A stretch of 64,000 nt of DNA from Pseudomonadota bacterium (lineage in GTDB: Bacteria; Pseudomonadota; Alphaproteobacteria; GCA-2746255). A program made the translations under genes and the position numbers. Positions 33,387 through 42,870 of the stretch are shown in pieces. The notes beneath the pieces were generated by a model. It saw only the letters and a list, made by a program, of their open reading frames with translations, did not search any database and was not told the origin of the DNA. The stretch's first letter is position 1; every line of letters starts with the position of its first letter. The stretch lies in contig JBFMHN010000001.1 of NCBI GenBank assembly GCA_040752895.1, positions 413,213-477,212 of the forward strand, in the 5' to 3' direction.

Positions 33387-34865
33387 TTAACGGTCTTTCC
33401 ACAGGTCTGACAACACCTTTGGTAAATTTTCTGGTAAATCTTCCGAAATAAGACCGGGCCCGATCCGCCCGGCCACCTCGCCCTGCAACCAGGCGGCGGC
33501 CGCGGCAGCCTCGAAGGGCGCCATTCCCTGGGCCAAAAGCCCAAGAACGAGGCCCGCCAGTACGTCGCCGGAACCGGCCGTGGCAAGGCTCGGGGGCGCG
33601 TTCCAGTTCAGCGCGGCCTGGCCGTCGGGAGCGGCGATGATGGTGTCGGCCCCCTTCAACAGCAGAACAGCTCCGCTCAGCCGGGCCGCCCGGCGGGCGC
33701 GGGTGAGCTTGTCACCGCCCCCCTCAAAAAGACGGGCAAACTCGCCTTCATGCGGGGTAAGGACGACCGGCCCTCGGATTGCCTTGAAAAGCGCGGCGGC
33801 CGAACCTTCGAAGACGGTGAGCGCGTCGGCGTCCAGCACGCAGGGCCTGCCGGTGGCGAGCGCCGCCAGTACCCTGGCCCGGGTTTCCTTGCCGAGGCCG
33901 CTCCCCGGCCCGAGCAGGAAGGCCCGCTTGCGAAGATCGGCGATGAAATCCTGAAAATCGCCTTCGCTTTTGACCGGGTGCACCAGCAGGCTTGGGCTTT
34001 CGGCGGCATAGATCGGCACCGCTTCGGGGGGACTTGCCACGGTCACCATACCGGCGCCGACCCGCAGAGCGGCGCGGGCGGCAAGACGGCCGGCGCCGGT
34101 CATGATGGCGCCGCCGACAACGACGGCATGGCCGCGGCTGTATTTGTGATCGGCGCCCCCCGGCCACGGATAGCGGTCCCGCCAAAGCACGGGGCCGTTC
34201 GCGAAAAGACTTGGGTGTATGCGGGCATAGGCCTTCGGCGGTACGCCGATATCGACCAACACGACTTCCCCGGCGTGTTCACGCCCCGGCAGCAGGAAAT
34301 GACCGGCTTTCCTCGCAATGAAGGTGACGGTAAGCGTCGCCATCGGGGCGACGCCCAGCACCTCGCCGCTGTCGCCATGGACACCGCTTGGCACGTCCAC
34401 CGAAACGCAAGGGAAAGAGCCTGCATTGATCGCTTCGACGACGGCCCGGACGACGCCATCGAGCGGCCGGTCTAGGCCGGCCCCGAAAAGCGCATCCACA
34501 ACGAGACCGGCCCCGCTAAGGACTGTCGGCTCAAGCGAAAGGATTGCCGCTTCTTCCGCCTCGCCGCCCAGCCAACGCAGCGCGTTCGCTTCCGCCTCAC
34601 CCTTCAGCGTCGGCACCCGGCCAAGCAGGGCGACGCGTACCGGCCATCCCTTCTCGCGCAGCTTCCTGGCGATGACGAAGCCGTCGCCGCCATTGTTGCC
34701 CGGGCCGCAGAGAACAACGGTTGGCCGCGGCGACCAGCGGCAGAGGATTTCACGGGTAACGCCGCTGCCGGCCGCTTCCATCAGCGCACCGCTCGATACC
34801 CCTTCCTCGGCGGCGGCGCGGTCGACCGCGTAGTTCTCGGCCACGCTGAGCAGCGCTGCATCCAT
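33387..34865 (-). CDS. nnr: Bifunctional NAD(P)H-hydrate epimerase/dehydratase
   Basis: Repairs hydrated NADH and NADPH. 492 residues. The N-terminal half is the epimerase domain (NnrE/YjeF-N: CGPGNNGGDGFVIARKL). The C-terminal half is the ADP/ATP-dependent dehydratase (NnrD: TPHEGEFARLF and SLATAGSGDVLAGLVLGLL). Start ATG 34865 (MDAALLSVAENYAVDRAA); 12 codons upstream are open but not conserved. In related genomes nnr lies next to glnB; here dadA and tRNA-His lie between. Confidence 0.95.
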   Translation of the reverse strand: MDAALLSVAENYAVDRAAAEEGVSSGALMEAAGSGVTREILCRWSPRPTVVLCGPGNNGGDGFVIARKLREKGWPVRVALLGRVPTLKGEAEANALRWLGGEAEEAAILSLEPTVLSGAGLVVDALFGAGLDRPLDGVVRAVVEAINAGSFPCVSVDVPSGVHGDSGEVLGVAPMATLTVTFIARKAGHFLLPGREHAGEVVLVDIGVPPKAYARIHPSLFANGPVLWRDRYPWPGGADHKYSRGHAVVVGGAIMTGAGRLAARAALRVGAGMVTVASPPEAVPIYAAESPSLLVHPVKSEGDFQDFIADLRKRAFLLGPGSGLGKETRARVLAALATGRPCVLDADALTVFEGSAAALFKAIRGPVVLTPHEGEFARLFEGGGDKLTRARRAARLSGAVLLLKGADTIIAAPDGQAALNWNAPPSLATAGSGDVLAGLVLGLLAQGMAPFEAAAAAAWLQGEVAGRIGPGLISEDLPENLPKVLSDLWKDR

Positions 34866-35030
34866 CCTGGAGTCCCGTTCGGGTAGCGGTCTCGAAACCA
34901 TGAGCCTTTAGGATAGCGTGAGCCCGGGTTGACTGTCCTGCGGAATTCTAGCCCAGGGAAAGCACCTGCGCGGCGCTTTCGGAATCGTTATATAGCGGGA
35001 AAGAGACATGGAACGTAGGAGCGACCTCCC

Positions 35031-36281
35031 GTGAGGGTTCTCATACTGGGAAGCGGCGTCGTCGGGGTTACGGCCGCCTATTACCTAGCCAGCGCCGGGC
35101 ACGCGGTCACGGTGGTCGACCGCCAATCCGCACCGGCAGCCGAAACGAGCTTTGCGAACGGCGGCCAAATCTCGGCCAGCCTGGCCGAGCCATGGGCGAA
35201 CCCCGAGGTGGTGCCCACCTTTCTCCGCTGGCTGGGGCGGAAGGATGCGCCTCTTGTTTTCCACTGGCGCGCCGATCCGACGCTTTTTCTTTGGGGGGTG
35301 CGTTTCCTCAGGAATTGCACGGCGAAGCGGTCGGCCGTCAACCTCGAGCGCGCCCTTCGGATCGCGCTCTACAGCCGGGCTCAGCTTGGCAAGATTCGGG
35401 AAGATACCGGCATTACTTACGACGAGCAGACGAACGGCATCGTGAAAATCTACCGCGAACGGCGTAGTTTTGATCTGGCCTGCCGACGGATGTTGGCAAT
35501 GAACGCCTTCGGCACCGGCCTTCGCGCCCTCGACCGGGAGGCGTGCCTCGCCCTCGAACCGGCGCTGGCACCGTCCGCCGAGCAGATCGTCGGCGCCATC
35601 CATGCGCCCGAGGACGAAAGCGGAGACGCCCATTGCTTCACCATCAAACTGGCCGAAGAAGCCGGCCGCCGTGGGGTCCGTTTCCTGTTCGGGGAGACCG
35701 TCGAGAGGCTGCTTCCGGCGAACGGGCGCATTGAGCGGGTCATGACGAACCGCCAAACGCTTTCGGCCGATGCGATCGTTCTTTCCCTGGGAAGCGAAAG
35801 CCCGCTTCTTTTCCGTCCGCTTGGAATTCGTCTGCCTATCTACCCGGCGAAGGGCTATTCCGTTACCTTCCCGCTTCGCGACGGCAAACGGGCGCCTTCC
35901 CGGGGCATCACCGACGAGGACAAAAAGCTGGTCTTCGTCCGGCTGGGGGACCGCCTTCGAGTCGCAGGCCAGGTCGAATTCGCCGGCTACGATCGGCGGG
36001 TGGAGGCGCGCCGTTGCAAAACCCTGACCGAAGCCATGGAAAACCTCTTTCCCGGAGCCGCCGACCTCGGCCAACCGCAAGGTTGGGCCGGCCTTCGCCC
36101 GCTTACGCCGGATACCCTGCCGGTGATCGGGCCGACTCGTTTCTCGAATCTCTTCCTCAACACGGGCCACGGCACCTATGGCTGGACGATGGCGGCCGGA
36201 TCGGGGCGCATCCTCGCCGATCTCGTGGAAGGCCGGCGGCCCGAAATCCGAATCGAAGACCTTGGCCTCAATCGCTTTTAA
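35031..36281 (+). CDS. dadA: D-amino acid dehydrogenase, small subunit type
   Basis: FAD-dependent membrane-associated oxidase of D-amino acids that passes electrons to quinone. 416 residues. The N-terminal Rossmann motif is LGSGVVGVTAAYYLASAGH, followed by the DadA-type SFANGGQISASLAEPWANP. The C-terminal FAD segment is FLNTGHGTYGWTMAAGSG. Start is GTG at 35031 with AGGAG 9 bp upstream. First plus-strand gene of the window, divergent from nnr over a 165-bp gap; D-alanine is the usual substrate. Confidence 0.93.
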   Translation: MRVLILGSGVVGVTAAYYLASAGHAVTVVDRQSAPAAETSFANGGQISASLAEPWANPEVVPTFLRWLGRKDAPLVFHWRADPTLFLWGVRFLRNCTAKRSAVNLERALRIALYSRAQLGKIREDTGITYDEQTNGIVKIYRERRSFDLACRRMLAMNAFGTGLRALDREACLALEPALAPSAEQIVGAIHAPEDESGDAHCFTIKLAEEAGRRGVRFLFGETVERLLPANGRIERVMTNRQTLSADAIVLSLGSESPLLFRPLGIRLPIYPAKGYSVTFPLRDGKRAPSRGITDEDKKLVFVRLGDRLRVAGQVEFAGYDRRVEARRCKTLTEAMENLFPGAADLGQPQGWAGLRPLTPDTLPVIGPTRFSNLFLNTGHGTYGWTMAAGSGRILADLVEGRRPEIRIEDLGLNRF

Positions 36282-36314
36282 GCCGAGTAACCCGCTTTAA
36301 GGATTGGAAAAAAT

Positions 36315-36391
36315 TGGGGCGAGTGACGGGGATCGAACCCGTGACCTCCAGATCCACAATCTGGCGCTCTAACCAACTGAGCTACACCCGC
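36315..36391 (-). tRNA. tRNA-His (anticodon GTG), with G-1 and C73
   Basis: 77 nt with encoded CCA; 36392 supplies an encoded G at position -1. The acceptor pairs GCGGGTG with CACTCGC (one G-T), the discriminator base is C73, and the anticodon arm CCAGA-TTGTGGA-TCTGG gives GTG. The G-1:C73 pair is the usual bacterial histidine identity element, lost in several alphaproteobacterial orders. Confidence 0.97.
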
Positions 36392-36404
36392 CGTTGAGGC
36401 GACC

Positions 36405-36434
36405 TGTGTAGACGTTTGCCAAGGAAACCGTCAA
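36405..36434 (-). promoter_or_regulatory. Candidate promoter of tRNA-His
   Basis: On the minus strand TTGACG (36429-36434) and TACACA (36405-36410) are 18 bp apart. The predicted start is about 7 bp before the tRNA. The -35 is good and the -10 weak. Confidence 0.4.
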
Positions 36435-36650
36435 GCGCCGCCAGGGCGTCGAAACGCATCGAAGAAGTCCTTTCCGTGGCGGCGATCACTCTTGAATCGC
36501 ACTTGATTCGCCGACCGATTCCCGTCACGTTAGCGTCCGCAAAGCAGGCCTTGACCTGCTCATAATATAGGCAGTTGTGCCATCAAAATAAGCATTTCGG
36601 GGAGCGGGGCGGTCGCCTTATTTGATTTTTCCGTGTTTTTTCAAGCCCTT
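36435..36650. other. Intergenic stretch between tRNA-His and glnB
   Basis: Part of the 384-bp gap between tRNA-His and glnB. Apart from the tRNA-His promoter and the sigma-54 promoter that flank it, I see no open frame with protein-like sequence. I see no clear NtrC dyad (TGCACC-N5-GGTGCA), which would be expected 100-150 bp upstream of the sigma-54 promoter. Confidence 0.5.
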
Positions 36651-36656
36651 TTGACT

Positions 36657-36672
36657 TGGCACGCTCCGTGCT
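36657..36672 (+). promoter_or_regulatory. Sigma-54 promoter of glnB-glnA
   Basis: TGGCACGCTCCGTGCT has the invariant GG (36658-36659) and GC (36670-36671) with exactly 10 bp between, as required for RpoN. The -24 half TGGCAC is perfect; the -12 half is GTGCT instead of TTGCA. The predicted start is near 36683, about 93 bp before glnB. Nitrogen-controlled glnBA transcription by NtrC is the expected role. Confidence 0.75.
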
Positions 36673-36691
36673 TTTGCCAAACCGTAGGTGA

Positions 36692-37114
<423 letters not shown>

Positions 37115-37176
37115 CACCCGCCTCTTAATCAGTAAATTCTCCTTCCATATATCCAATGCCACAGCAGGAAAAGCCC

Positions 37177-38586
37177 ATGTCCGACGTAAAAAAAGTTCTC
37201 CAGATGATCAAGGACCACGACGTAAAATACGTTGATCTCCGCTTTACCGACCCACGCGGCAAGTGGCACCACACGGCGCAGACCGTCTCGACGATTAACG
37301 AAGACGCCTTCGTGGATGGGCTCATGTTCGACGGCTCCTCGATCGCCGGGTGGAAAGCCATCCATGAATCAGACATGACTCTGATGCTGGATCCAAAAAC
37401 AGCCGTTCTCGACCCTTTCGCCGCCCAGACGTCGCTAATCATGTTCTGCAACATCGTCGACCCCTCGACGGGCCAGGGCTATGACCGAGACCCCCGTTCG
37501 ACGGCGCATCTGGCCGAAACCTATCTAAAAAGCACAGGGATTGGGGACTCGGCCCTTTTCGGGCCTGAGCTCGAGTTTTTCGTGTTCGACGACGTCCGCT
37601 ATAACGTCTCGATGAACCACACCTTCTACGCGCTCGACTATTCGGAAGCCCCCCACGCCACCGCAGCCGAATACGAGGGGGGTAACGTCGGCCACCGCCC
37701 GCCTATCAAGGGTGGTTATTTTCCCGTGCCGCCGGTCGATTCAATGGCTGATCTGCGCGCCGAGATGCTGACCTTCATGGGAGAAATGGGTCTTGATGTC
37801 GAAAAACATCACCACGAAGTGGCGCCCGGCCAGAATGAACTCGGCTTTCGCTTTGACACCCTCGTTCGCTGCGCCGACATGGTGCAAATCTATAAATACG
37901 TGGTGCACCAGGTCGCCCACGCCTATGGCAAATCAGCAACTTTCATGCCGAAGCCGATCTTTGAAGACAACGGGTCCGGCATGCACGTCCATCAGTCGAT
38001 CCTCAAAGACGGCACCCCTACCTTCGCCGGCAGCGGTTACGCGGATCTTTCCGAAACCGCGCTCTACTATATCGGCGGCATCATCAAGCACGCTCACGCC
38101 CTCAATGCCTTCACGAACTCGACGACGAACAGCTACAAGCGGCTGGTGAAGGGCTTCGAGGCGCCGGTGTTGCTGGCCTATTCGGCGCGTAATCGCTCGG
38201 CATCCTGCCGGATTCCTTATGCTTCCAACCCGAAGGGCAAGCGCGTCGAGGTTCGTTTCCCCGACCCGGCCTCGAACCCCTACCTTGCCTTTGCAGCCAT
38301 GCTGATGGCGGGCATCGACGGCATCCAGAATCGGATTCACCCGGGTGACCCAATTGACAAGAACCTCTACGATCTGCCGCCGGAAGAGCTTAAAAGCGTG
38401 CCGACGGTTTGCGGCTCACTGAGCGAGGCGCTCGACGCGCTCAAGGAAGATCACGCCTTCCTGACGAAGGGCGGCGTGTTCACGGAAAACCAGATTGAAG
38501 GCTATATCGACCTCAAGCGGGAAGAAGCGCTCCGCTTCCAGAACACCCCGCATCCCATAGAATTCGCTATGTATTACAGCGTGTAA
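37177..38586 (+). CDS. glnA: Glutamine synthetase, type I
   Basis: Dodecameric enzyme that makes glutamine from glutamate, ammonia and ATP. 469 residues from ATG 37177; AGGAAAA about 8 bp upstream decides this start over an ATG at 37156. [10 protein letters not shown] and the metal/substrate segments [10 protein letters not shown]-like and [10 protein letters not shown] are in place. The adenylylation site Tyr398 (NLYDLPPEE) is present, so activity is likely controlled by GlnE and P-II. It ends in a strong terminator. Confidence 0.98.
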   Translation: MSDVKKVLQMIKDHDVKYVDLRFTDPRGKWHHTAQTVSTINEDAFVDGLMFDGSSIAGWKAIHESDMTLMLDPKTAVLDPFAAQTSLIMFCNIVDPSTGQGYDRDPRSTAHLAETYLKSTGIGDSALFGPELEFFVFDDVRYNVSMNHTFYALDYSEAPHATAAEYEGGNVGHRPPIKGGYFPVPPVDSMADLRAEMLTFMGEMGLDVEKHHHEVAPGQNELGFRFDTLVRCADMVQIYKYVVHQVAHAYGKSATFMPKPIFEDNGSGMHVHQSILKDGTPTFAGSGYADLSETALYYIGGIIKHAHALNAFTNSTTNSYKRLVKGFEAPVLLAYSARNRSASCRIPYASNPKGKRVEVRFPDPASNPYLAFAAMLMAGIDGIQNRIHPGDPIDKNLYDLPPEELKSVPTVCGSLSEALDALKEDHAFLTKGGVFTENQIEGYIDLKREEALRFQNTPHPIEFAMYYSV

Positions 38587-38611
38587 TAATAAATACTTAA
38601 ATCTAGGTATG

Positions 38612-38644
38612 AAAAAGGCCGCCCAGGAGGGCGGCCTTTTTTTC
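38612..38644. terminator. Bidirectional terminator between glnA and the thioesterase gene
   Basis: Perfect 8-bp stem GGCCGCCC/GGGCGGCC with loop AGGA, flanked by five A on the left and eight T on the right. It can stop both the glnA message and the facing minus-strand message. Confidence 0.93.
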
Positions 38645-38676
38645 AAGCCCGGCAGAGTGGCACCGGGTGCCAATCT

Positions 38677-39057
38677 TCAGGCCGGTGGCACTGGCCGGGG
38701 GTGGCGGTCGTCGTCAAGGGCCACCATCACAAAATTGCCCTCCGTCACTTTCATGGCCTCGCCGGAAGGAAAACGTTCCGCCCAGGTCTCGACATGAATG
38801 GTGAGCGAGGTCCGGCCAATGCTGAGAATCTTCGCGAAGCAGGAAACGATGTCTCCGACCAGGACCGGCAGGTGGAAGGTCATCCCTTCGATCGCTACCG
38901 TCGCCACCCGTCCTTTTGCCCGCCGCCGCGAGGCCATGCCGGCGGCAAGGTCCATCTGGGAAATGACCCAGCCGCCAAAGATGTCGCCGTTTGGATTCGT
39001 ATCCGCTGGCATAGCAACGGCGCGAATCTCCGGAAGCCGGTCTTCCAACTTGGCCAT
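38677..39057 (-). CDS. Acyl-CoA thioesterase, YciA-like hotdog protein
   Basis: Hydrolyses acyl-CoA esters. 126 residues. The hotdog-fold active-site segment NPNGDIFGGWVISQMDLAAG (about 22-41, with the catalytic Asp) is the YciA/BFIT signature. The later TEGNFVMVALDDDRHPRPVP tail is also family-like. ATG 39057 has AAGGGG about 10 bp upstream. A very long in-frame reading upstream (to 40056) is antisense to parE and is not part of the gene. Confidence 0.9.
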   Translation of the reverse strand: MAKLEDRLPEIRAVAMPADTNPNGDIFGGWVISQMDLAAGMASRRRAKGRVATVAIEGMTFHLPVLVGDIVSCFAKILSIGRTSLTIHVETWAERFPSGEAMKVTEGNFVMVALDDDRHPRPVPPA

Positions 39058-39144
39058 GGTTTTTCCCCTTATGCCAAAATGTCGTAGCGAAGCCCACCTC
39101 AACATACCGCATCTTGCTTGCCCGGGAAATGCGTGCACCGCATA

Positions 39145-41130
39145 ATGCCGCCCATGCCGAAATCCACTTCCAGGCCGAAGCGCGCCAGCCAAAGCTATTC
39201 GGCGAAGGACATCGAGGTTTTGGAGGGGCTCGAGCCGATTCGTCGGCGGCCCGGCATGTATATCGGGGGTACAGACGAAACAGCGCTCCACCACCTGGCC
39301 GCCGAAATTCTCGATAACGCGATGGACGAGGCGGTGGCGGGCTTCGCCAACCGGATTGAGATCGCGCTTGGGACCGACGGCGTCCTCACCACCCGAGACA
39401 ATGGCCGGGGCGTACCGGTTGACGCGCACCCGAAGTTCAAGAAGAAATCCGCCCTCGAGGTCATTTTGACGACCCTCCATTCGGGCGGCAAGTTTGGCGG
39501 CGACGTCTACAAGACGTCGGGCGGCCTGCATGGTGTCGGCATTTCCGTCGTCAACGCACTTTCGGACTACCTTTTCATTGAAGTCGTCCGTGACGGCAAA
39601 CGCTGGCAGCAGGAATATGCGCGCGGCGAACCGACGTCGAAGCTGGAAGCGATCGGTCCCGCCAAGAACCAGCGCGGCACCGAGGTCCGCTTCCACCCGG
39701 ACCCGGAAATCTTCGGCAAGGAAGCGACCTTTCAGCCCGAACGGCTTTATCGGATGGCGCGGTCGAAGGCCTATCTTTTCCGCGGGGTTGAAATCCACTG
39801 GACGTGCGACCCGAAATTGCTGCGCAATTCGAAGGTGCCGCCCAAGGAAATTTTCCATTTCCCGGAGGGCCTGAAAGGCTTCCTCCAGGCAGCCCTCGAC
39901 GGGCGGCCCGTCATCACTTCCTCTCCCTTCGCCGGCGAATCCGATTTTCCGAACCAGGCCGGACGCGCGGAATGGGCGGTCGGCTGGCCGGAAGACGGGG
40001 AAGGGTTTATCCACTCCTACTGCAACACGATCCCGACCCCGAAGGGCGGCACCCATGAGGCGGGCCTGCGCACGGCCCTGACCCGGTCACTCAAGGCCTA
40101 TGGCGAACTTACCGGCAACCGGCAAGCCGCGCAGATCACGGCTGAAGACGTTGCGGAAGGGGCGGCGATCCTGCTTTCCATCTTCCTCAACAACCCGGAA
40201 TTCCAGGGCCAGACAAAAGAACGCCTTTCTTCCCAAAACGCGCAACGCCTGACGGAAACGACGGTCAAAGATCACTTCGACCATTGGCTGAGCGGCGACC
40301 CGGAGACGGCGAATTTGCTGCTTGAGCGAATCGTCGAACGGGCGGGGGAACGCCTGCGCCGCCGCGAGGCGAAGGAGTTTTCCCGCAAGACCCCGACCCG
40401 AAAGCTCCGGCTTCCGGGAAAGCTGACCGATTGCTCCCGCAGCGGCTCGGAAGGCACCGAAATTTTCCTCGTCGAAGGGGATTCTGCCGGCGGCTCGGCA
40501 AAACAAGCCCGCAACCGCGAGACCCAAGCCGTGCTGCCGCTGCGCGGCAAGATACTGAACGTGGCCAGCGCCTCCGGCGAGAAGCTGCGCGCCAATCAGG
40601 AAATCGCCGATCTTGCCCAGGCGCTGGGTTGTGGAATGGGCGCGCAATGCGATCCCTTGAAGCTCCGTTACGAACGGGTGATCATAATGACGGACGCCGA
40701 CGTGGATGGCGCCCATATCGCTTCGCTTCTGATGACGTTCTTCTTCCGGGAGATGTCGTCGCTGGTCGAAGGGGGGCGCCTCTACCTTGCCGCGCCGCCC
40801 CTTTACCGCTTAAGCCGTGGCGGCGAGACGGTGTACGCGCGGGACGACGCTCACAAGGACGCGCTTCTAAAGACCCATTTCAAGGGCAATGGGAAAGTCG
40901 AAATCAGCCGTTTCAAGGGGCTGGGCGAAATGCCGGCCGCCCAGTTGAAGGAAACCACGATGGACCCCGCGAAACGCACCCTCTACCGGGTGGTCCTGCC
41001 GAAGGAACCCGCCCTCAAGGAAGCGCGTGCGGTCGAAAGCCTGGTCGAAGACCTGATGGGGAGACGGCCGGAGCGCCGTTTCGCCTATATCCAGGAAAAC
41101 GCCCGGTTTGTCGAAAACCTGGACGTTTGA
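39145..41130 (+). CDS. parE: DNA topoisomerase IV subunit B
   Basis: ATPase subunit of the decatenating type II topoisomerase. About 661 residues. The GHKL ATPase domain has MYIGGTDETALHHLAAEILD and GGLHGVGISVVNALS. The toprim domain has EGDSAGGSAKQARN and DADVDGAHIASLL. AVLPLRGKILNVASAS and the lack of a GyrB-type insertion favour ParE over GyrB. Start uncertain: ATG at 39118, 39145 or 39154; homologous sequence begins after about residue 15 in any case. The partner parC is not in the window. Confidence 0.93.
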   Translation: MPPMPKSTSRPKRASQSYSAKDIEVLEGLEPIRRRPGMYIGGTDETALHHLAAEILDNAMDEAVAGFANRIEIALGTDGVLTTRDNGRGVPVDAHPKFKKKSALEVILTTLHSGGKFGGDVYKTSGGLHGVGISVVNALSDYLFIEVVRDGKRWQQEYARGEPTSKLEAIGPAKNQRGTEVRFHPDPEIFGKEATFQPERLYRMARSKAYLFRGVEIHWTCDPKLLRNSKVPPKEIFHFPEGLKGFLQAALDGRPVITSSPFAGESDFPNQAGRAEWAVGWPEDGEGFIHSYCNTIPTPKGGTHEAGLRTALTRSLKAYGELTGNRQAAQITAEDVAEGAAILLSIFLNNPEFQGQTKERLSSQNAQRLTETTVKDHFDHWLSGDPETANLLLERIVERAGERLRRREAKEFSRKTPTRKLRLPGKLTDCSRSGSEGTEIFLVEGDSAGGSAKQARNRETQAVLPLRGKILNVASASGEKLRANQEIADLAQALGCGMGAQCDPLKLRYERVIIMTDADVDGAHIASLLMTFFFREMSSLVEGGRLYLAAPPLYRLSRGGETVYARDDAHKDALLKTHFKGNGKVEISRFKGLGEMPAAQLKETTMDPAKRTLYRVVLPKEPALKEARAVESLVEDLMGRRPERRFAYIQENARFVENLDV

Positions 41131-41432
41131 AGGGGACAAAACCAGCCCGGAACATGGTAAATCCTGATCACATTCCGGTGAGGTCCCCTATCCGCTTTCC
41201 CAAACTTTCGATACCGTCATTGCACGGTGGTGACTGCCCTTTCGCCACCCGAGCCGGGTCGGTGCGCGTACGTATTTTTTAGTTCTCGTGCGCAATGACG
41301 AGTCCACCAAGGCCGGTAATGACCCCCGCGTCAGAGACCAAGCCAGTCATAGCATGCCCCCTTGTCATTGCTGGCCCTCTGACCGGGGGTCTGCGTTTTC
41401 CCCGACCGAAGCCGAAAAGCTTCCTCCTTAAC
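41131..41432. other. 302-bp gap between convergent genes
   Basis: It holds several small G+C dyads (such as ACCCG-AGC-CGGGT near 41250 and GACC-GGG-GGTC near 41382) and one run of six T at 41275-41280. None forms a convincing intrinsic terminator. Short frames exist on both strands but none looks like a known protein. It could hide a small RNA or a very short gene; nothing can be supported. Confidence 0.4.
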
Positions 41433-42131
41433 TTAAGCCGCAAGCCATGCCCGCATGGCGGCGCTGACCGCTTGCGGCCGTTCCATGGTGGAAAGATGCC
41501 CGCATTCGGGCACGACGACCAAACGCGCGCCGGGAATAAGAGCCGCCATCTCCTCGTGAACGGGCAATGGCGTAAGCTTATCCTCGGCACCGCAGAGAAT
41601 AAGGGTCGGGCAAACAACCCGCTTCAACATCTCGCGGCTGTCCACACGGCCAAGAATGGCGCGCTCCTGGCGAAGGAACGCTTCCTTGCCGACCCGTTCG
41701 GCCATGCCCATCACGGCCTGGACCAGGGTTTCCTCTCCAAGCCGGTCCGGATGGAGAAGATAGGGAAGCAGGCGCGGCGTAACCCCCTTGAAGTTTCCCT
41801 TTTCGGCCAGCGCCATCATGTCGAGACGGCGTTGCCGCTGGTTCGCATTGTCGGCCGTGAAATTTGTATCCAACAGCGCAAGACGGTCAACACGGTCGGG
41901 GCTCAAGCGAACCAGCGCCTGAGCCACGTATCCTCCCATCGAAAGGCCGGCGAGCGCGAACTTTGGCGGAGCGTCCCGCAGGACGGACGCCGCCATCCCT
42001 TCCATCGAATCGTCTTTCGTCAGGTCGGCCACAATAGGGTCCGCAACGTCCCGCAAATGGTCGGCCTGGTGGCGCCAAAGAGCCGCGTCGCAAAGCAGAC
42101 CCGGCAACAGAACAAGCGGCAGGCGGGGCAT
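41433..42131 (-). CDS. Alpha/beta hydrolase, substrate unknown
   Basis: 232 residues. Alpha/beta fold with oxyanion segment VLLPGLLCD, nucleophile elbow AGLSMGGY (Ser64), acid in LCGAEDKLTP and catalytic His212 (ECGHLS). The triad is complete. It resembles the family of carboxyl esterases and 3-oxoadipate enol-lactonases, but nothing nearby tells the substrate. ATG 42131; an upstream extension would overlap the next gene. It probably forms an operon with the isochorismatase-like gene upstream. Confidence 0.85.
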   Translation of the reverse strand: MPRLPLVLLPGLLCDAALWRHQADHLRDVADPIVADLTKDDSMEGMAASVLRDAPPKFALAGLSMGGYVAQALVRLSPDRVDRLALLDTNFTADNANQRQRRLDMMALAEKGNFKGVTPRLLPYLLHPDRLGEETLVQAVMGMAERVGKEAFLRQERAILGRVDSREMLKRVVCPTLILCGAEDKLTPLPVHEEMAALIPGARLVVVPECGHLSTMERPQAVSAAMRAWLAA

Positions 42132-42154
42132 GGTTCGGATCCTTTTTTTTCCGT

Positions 42155-42697
42155 TCAACGCACGAGTTTCGAGAGTTCCCGAAACTCCTCCGTTCCCGAT
42201 CGCCGCAGCCATTCGAAGAAGACCATCTCGGCCGAAACGACGGGGATTCCGTTCTGCCGTATCCGTTCAAGGCCAAGGGCGTGGTTCGCGGCCGTCCGCG
42301 AGGCCGTGGCGTCCGCGACGACGAAGGGGTGATAACCCGCCGCGCTCAGGCCAACCGCCGTCTGTAGGACGCAAACATGGGCTTCGATCCCCATGAGGAC
42401 AATCTGGGGACGCGCGAATTCCGCCAGTTTTGGGAGAAACCCCGGCTCCTCCGAGCAGGAAAAACAGGTCTTCTCGAAGGGCTTGCCCCCGGGGTAGAGC
42501 GCGCGAAGCTCTGGTACCGTGCCGCCCAGACCTTGCGGGTATTGCTCGGACATCAGCATCGGAATCCGCAGCCTGGCGGCGGCGCCCATCAGGAGAATGC
42601 CGTTCTTCAGCATGCCGCCGTAGCCATGGAGGGCGGCCACGAATTTCTCTTGTATGTCAACGATCAAGAGAAGCGACGTCTGGCGATCAAGCAGCAT
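42155..42697 (-). CDS. Isochorismatase-family cysteine hydrolase
   Basis: 180 residues. The cysteine hydrolase triad is visible: Asp14 (IVDIQEKF), Lys76 (PFEKTCFS) and Cys109 (GIEAHVCVLQTA). The family includes nicotinamidases, YcaC-like and isochorismatase-like enzymes; the real substrate is unknown. ATG 42697 is chosen because upstream codons lack conservation. It is divergent from the helicase gene over 173 bp. Confidence 0.87.
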   Translation of the reverse strand: MLLDRQTSLLLIVDIQEKFVAALHGYGGMLKNGILLMGAAARLRIPMLMSEQYPQGLGGTVPELRALYPGGKPFEKTCFSCSEEPGFLPKLAEFARPQIVLMGIEAHVCVLQTAVGLSAAGYHPFVVADATASRTAANHALGLERIRQNGIPVVSAEMVFFEWLRRSGTEEFRELSKLVR

Positions 42698-42870
42698 GGC
42701 GCCCCCCCTTTCCGGGCCCTCCCTAGTTGCCGCTAACCTAGCGGAAGCCCTCGTTTTCGCCAAGTGAGGCCCGTTTGGGAAATTGACAGACGCGCAAGAA
42801 CGCCTACACTCCGCCTCAACATGCAGGGTGCATCTTTTTCTACTGGTCTTCTTCGCCCCGGTCGTAGCGA

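Noticed and set aside
39058-40056. Apparent 330-residue N-terminal extension of the thioesterase
   Set aside because: It lies antisense to the conserved ATPase domain of parE, and the thioesterase has its own start with a good ribosome-binding site.
41279-41350. Short minus-strand frame ending GLGGLVIAHEN
   Set aside because: No ribosome-binding site or recognised domain and it is too short to judge without comparison.
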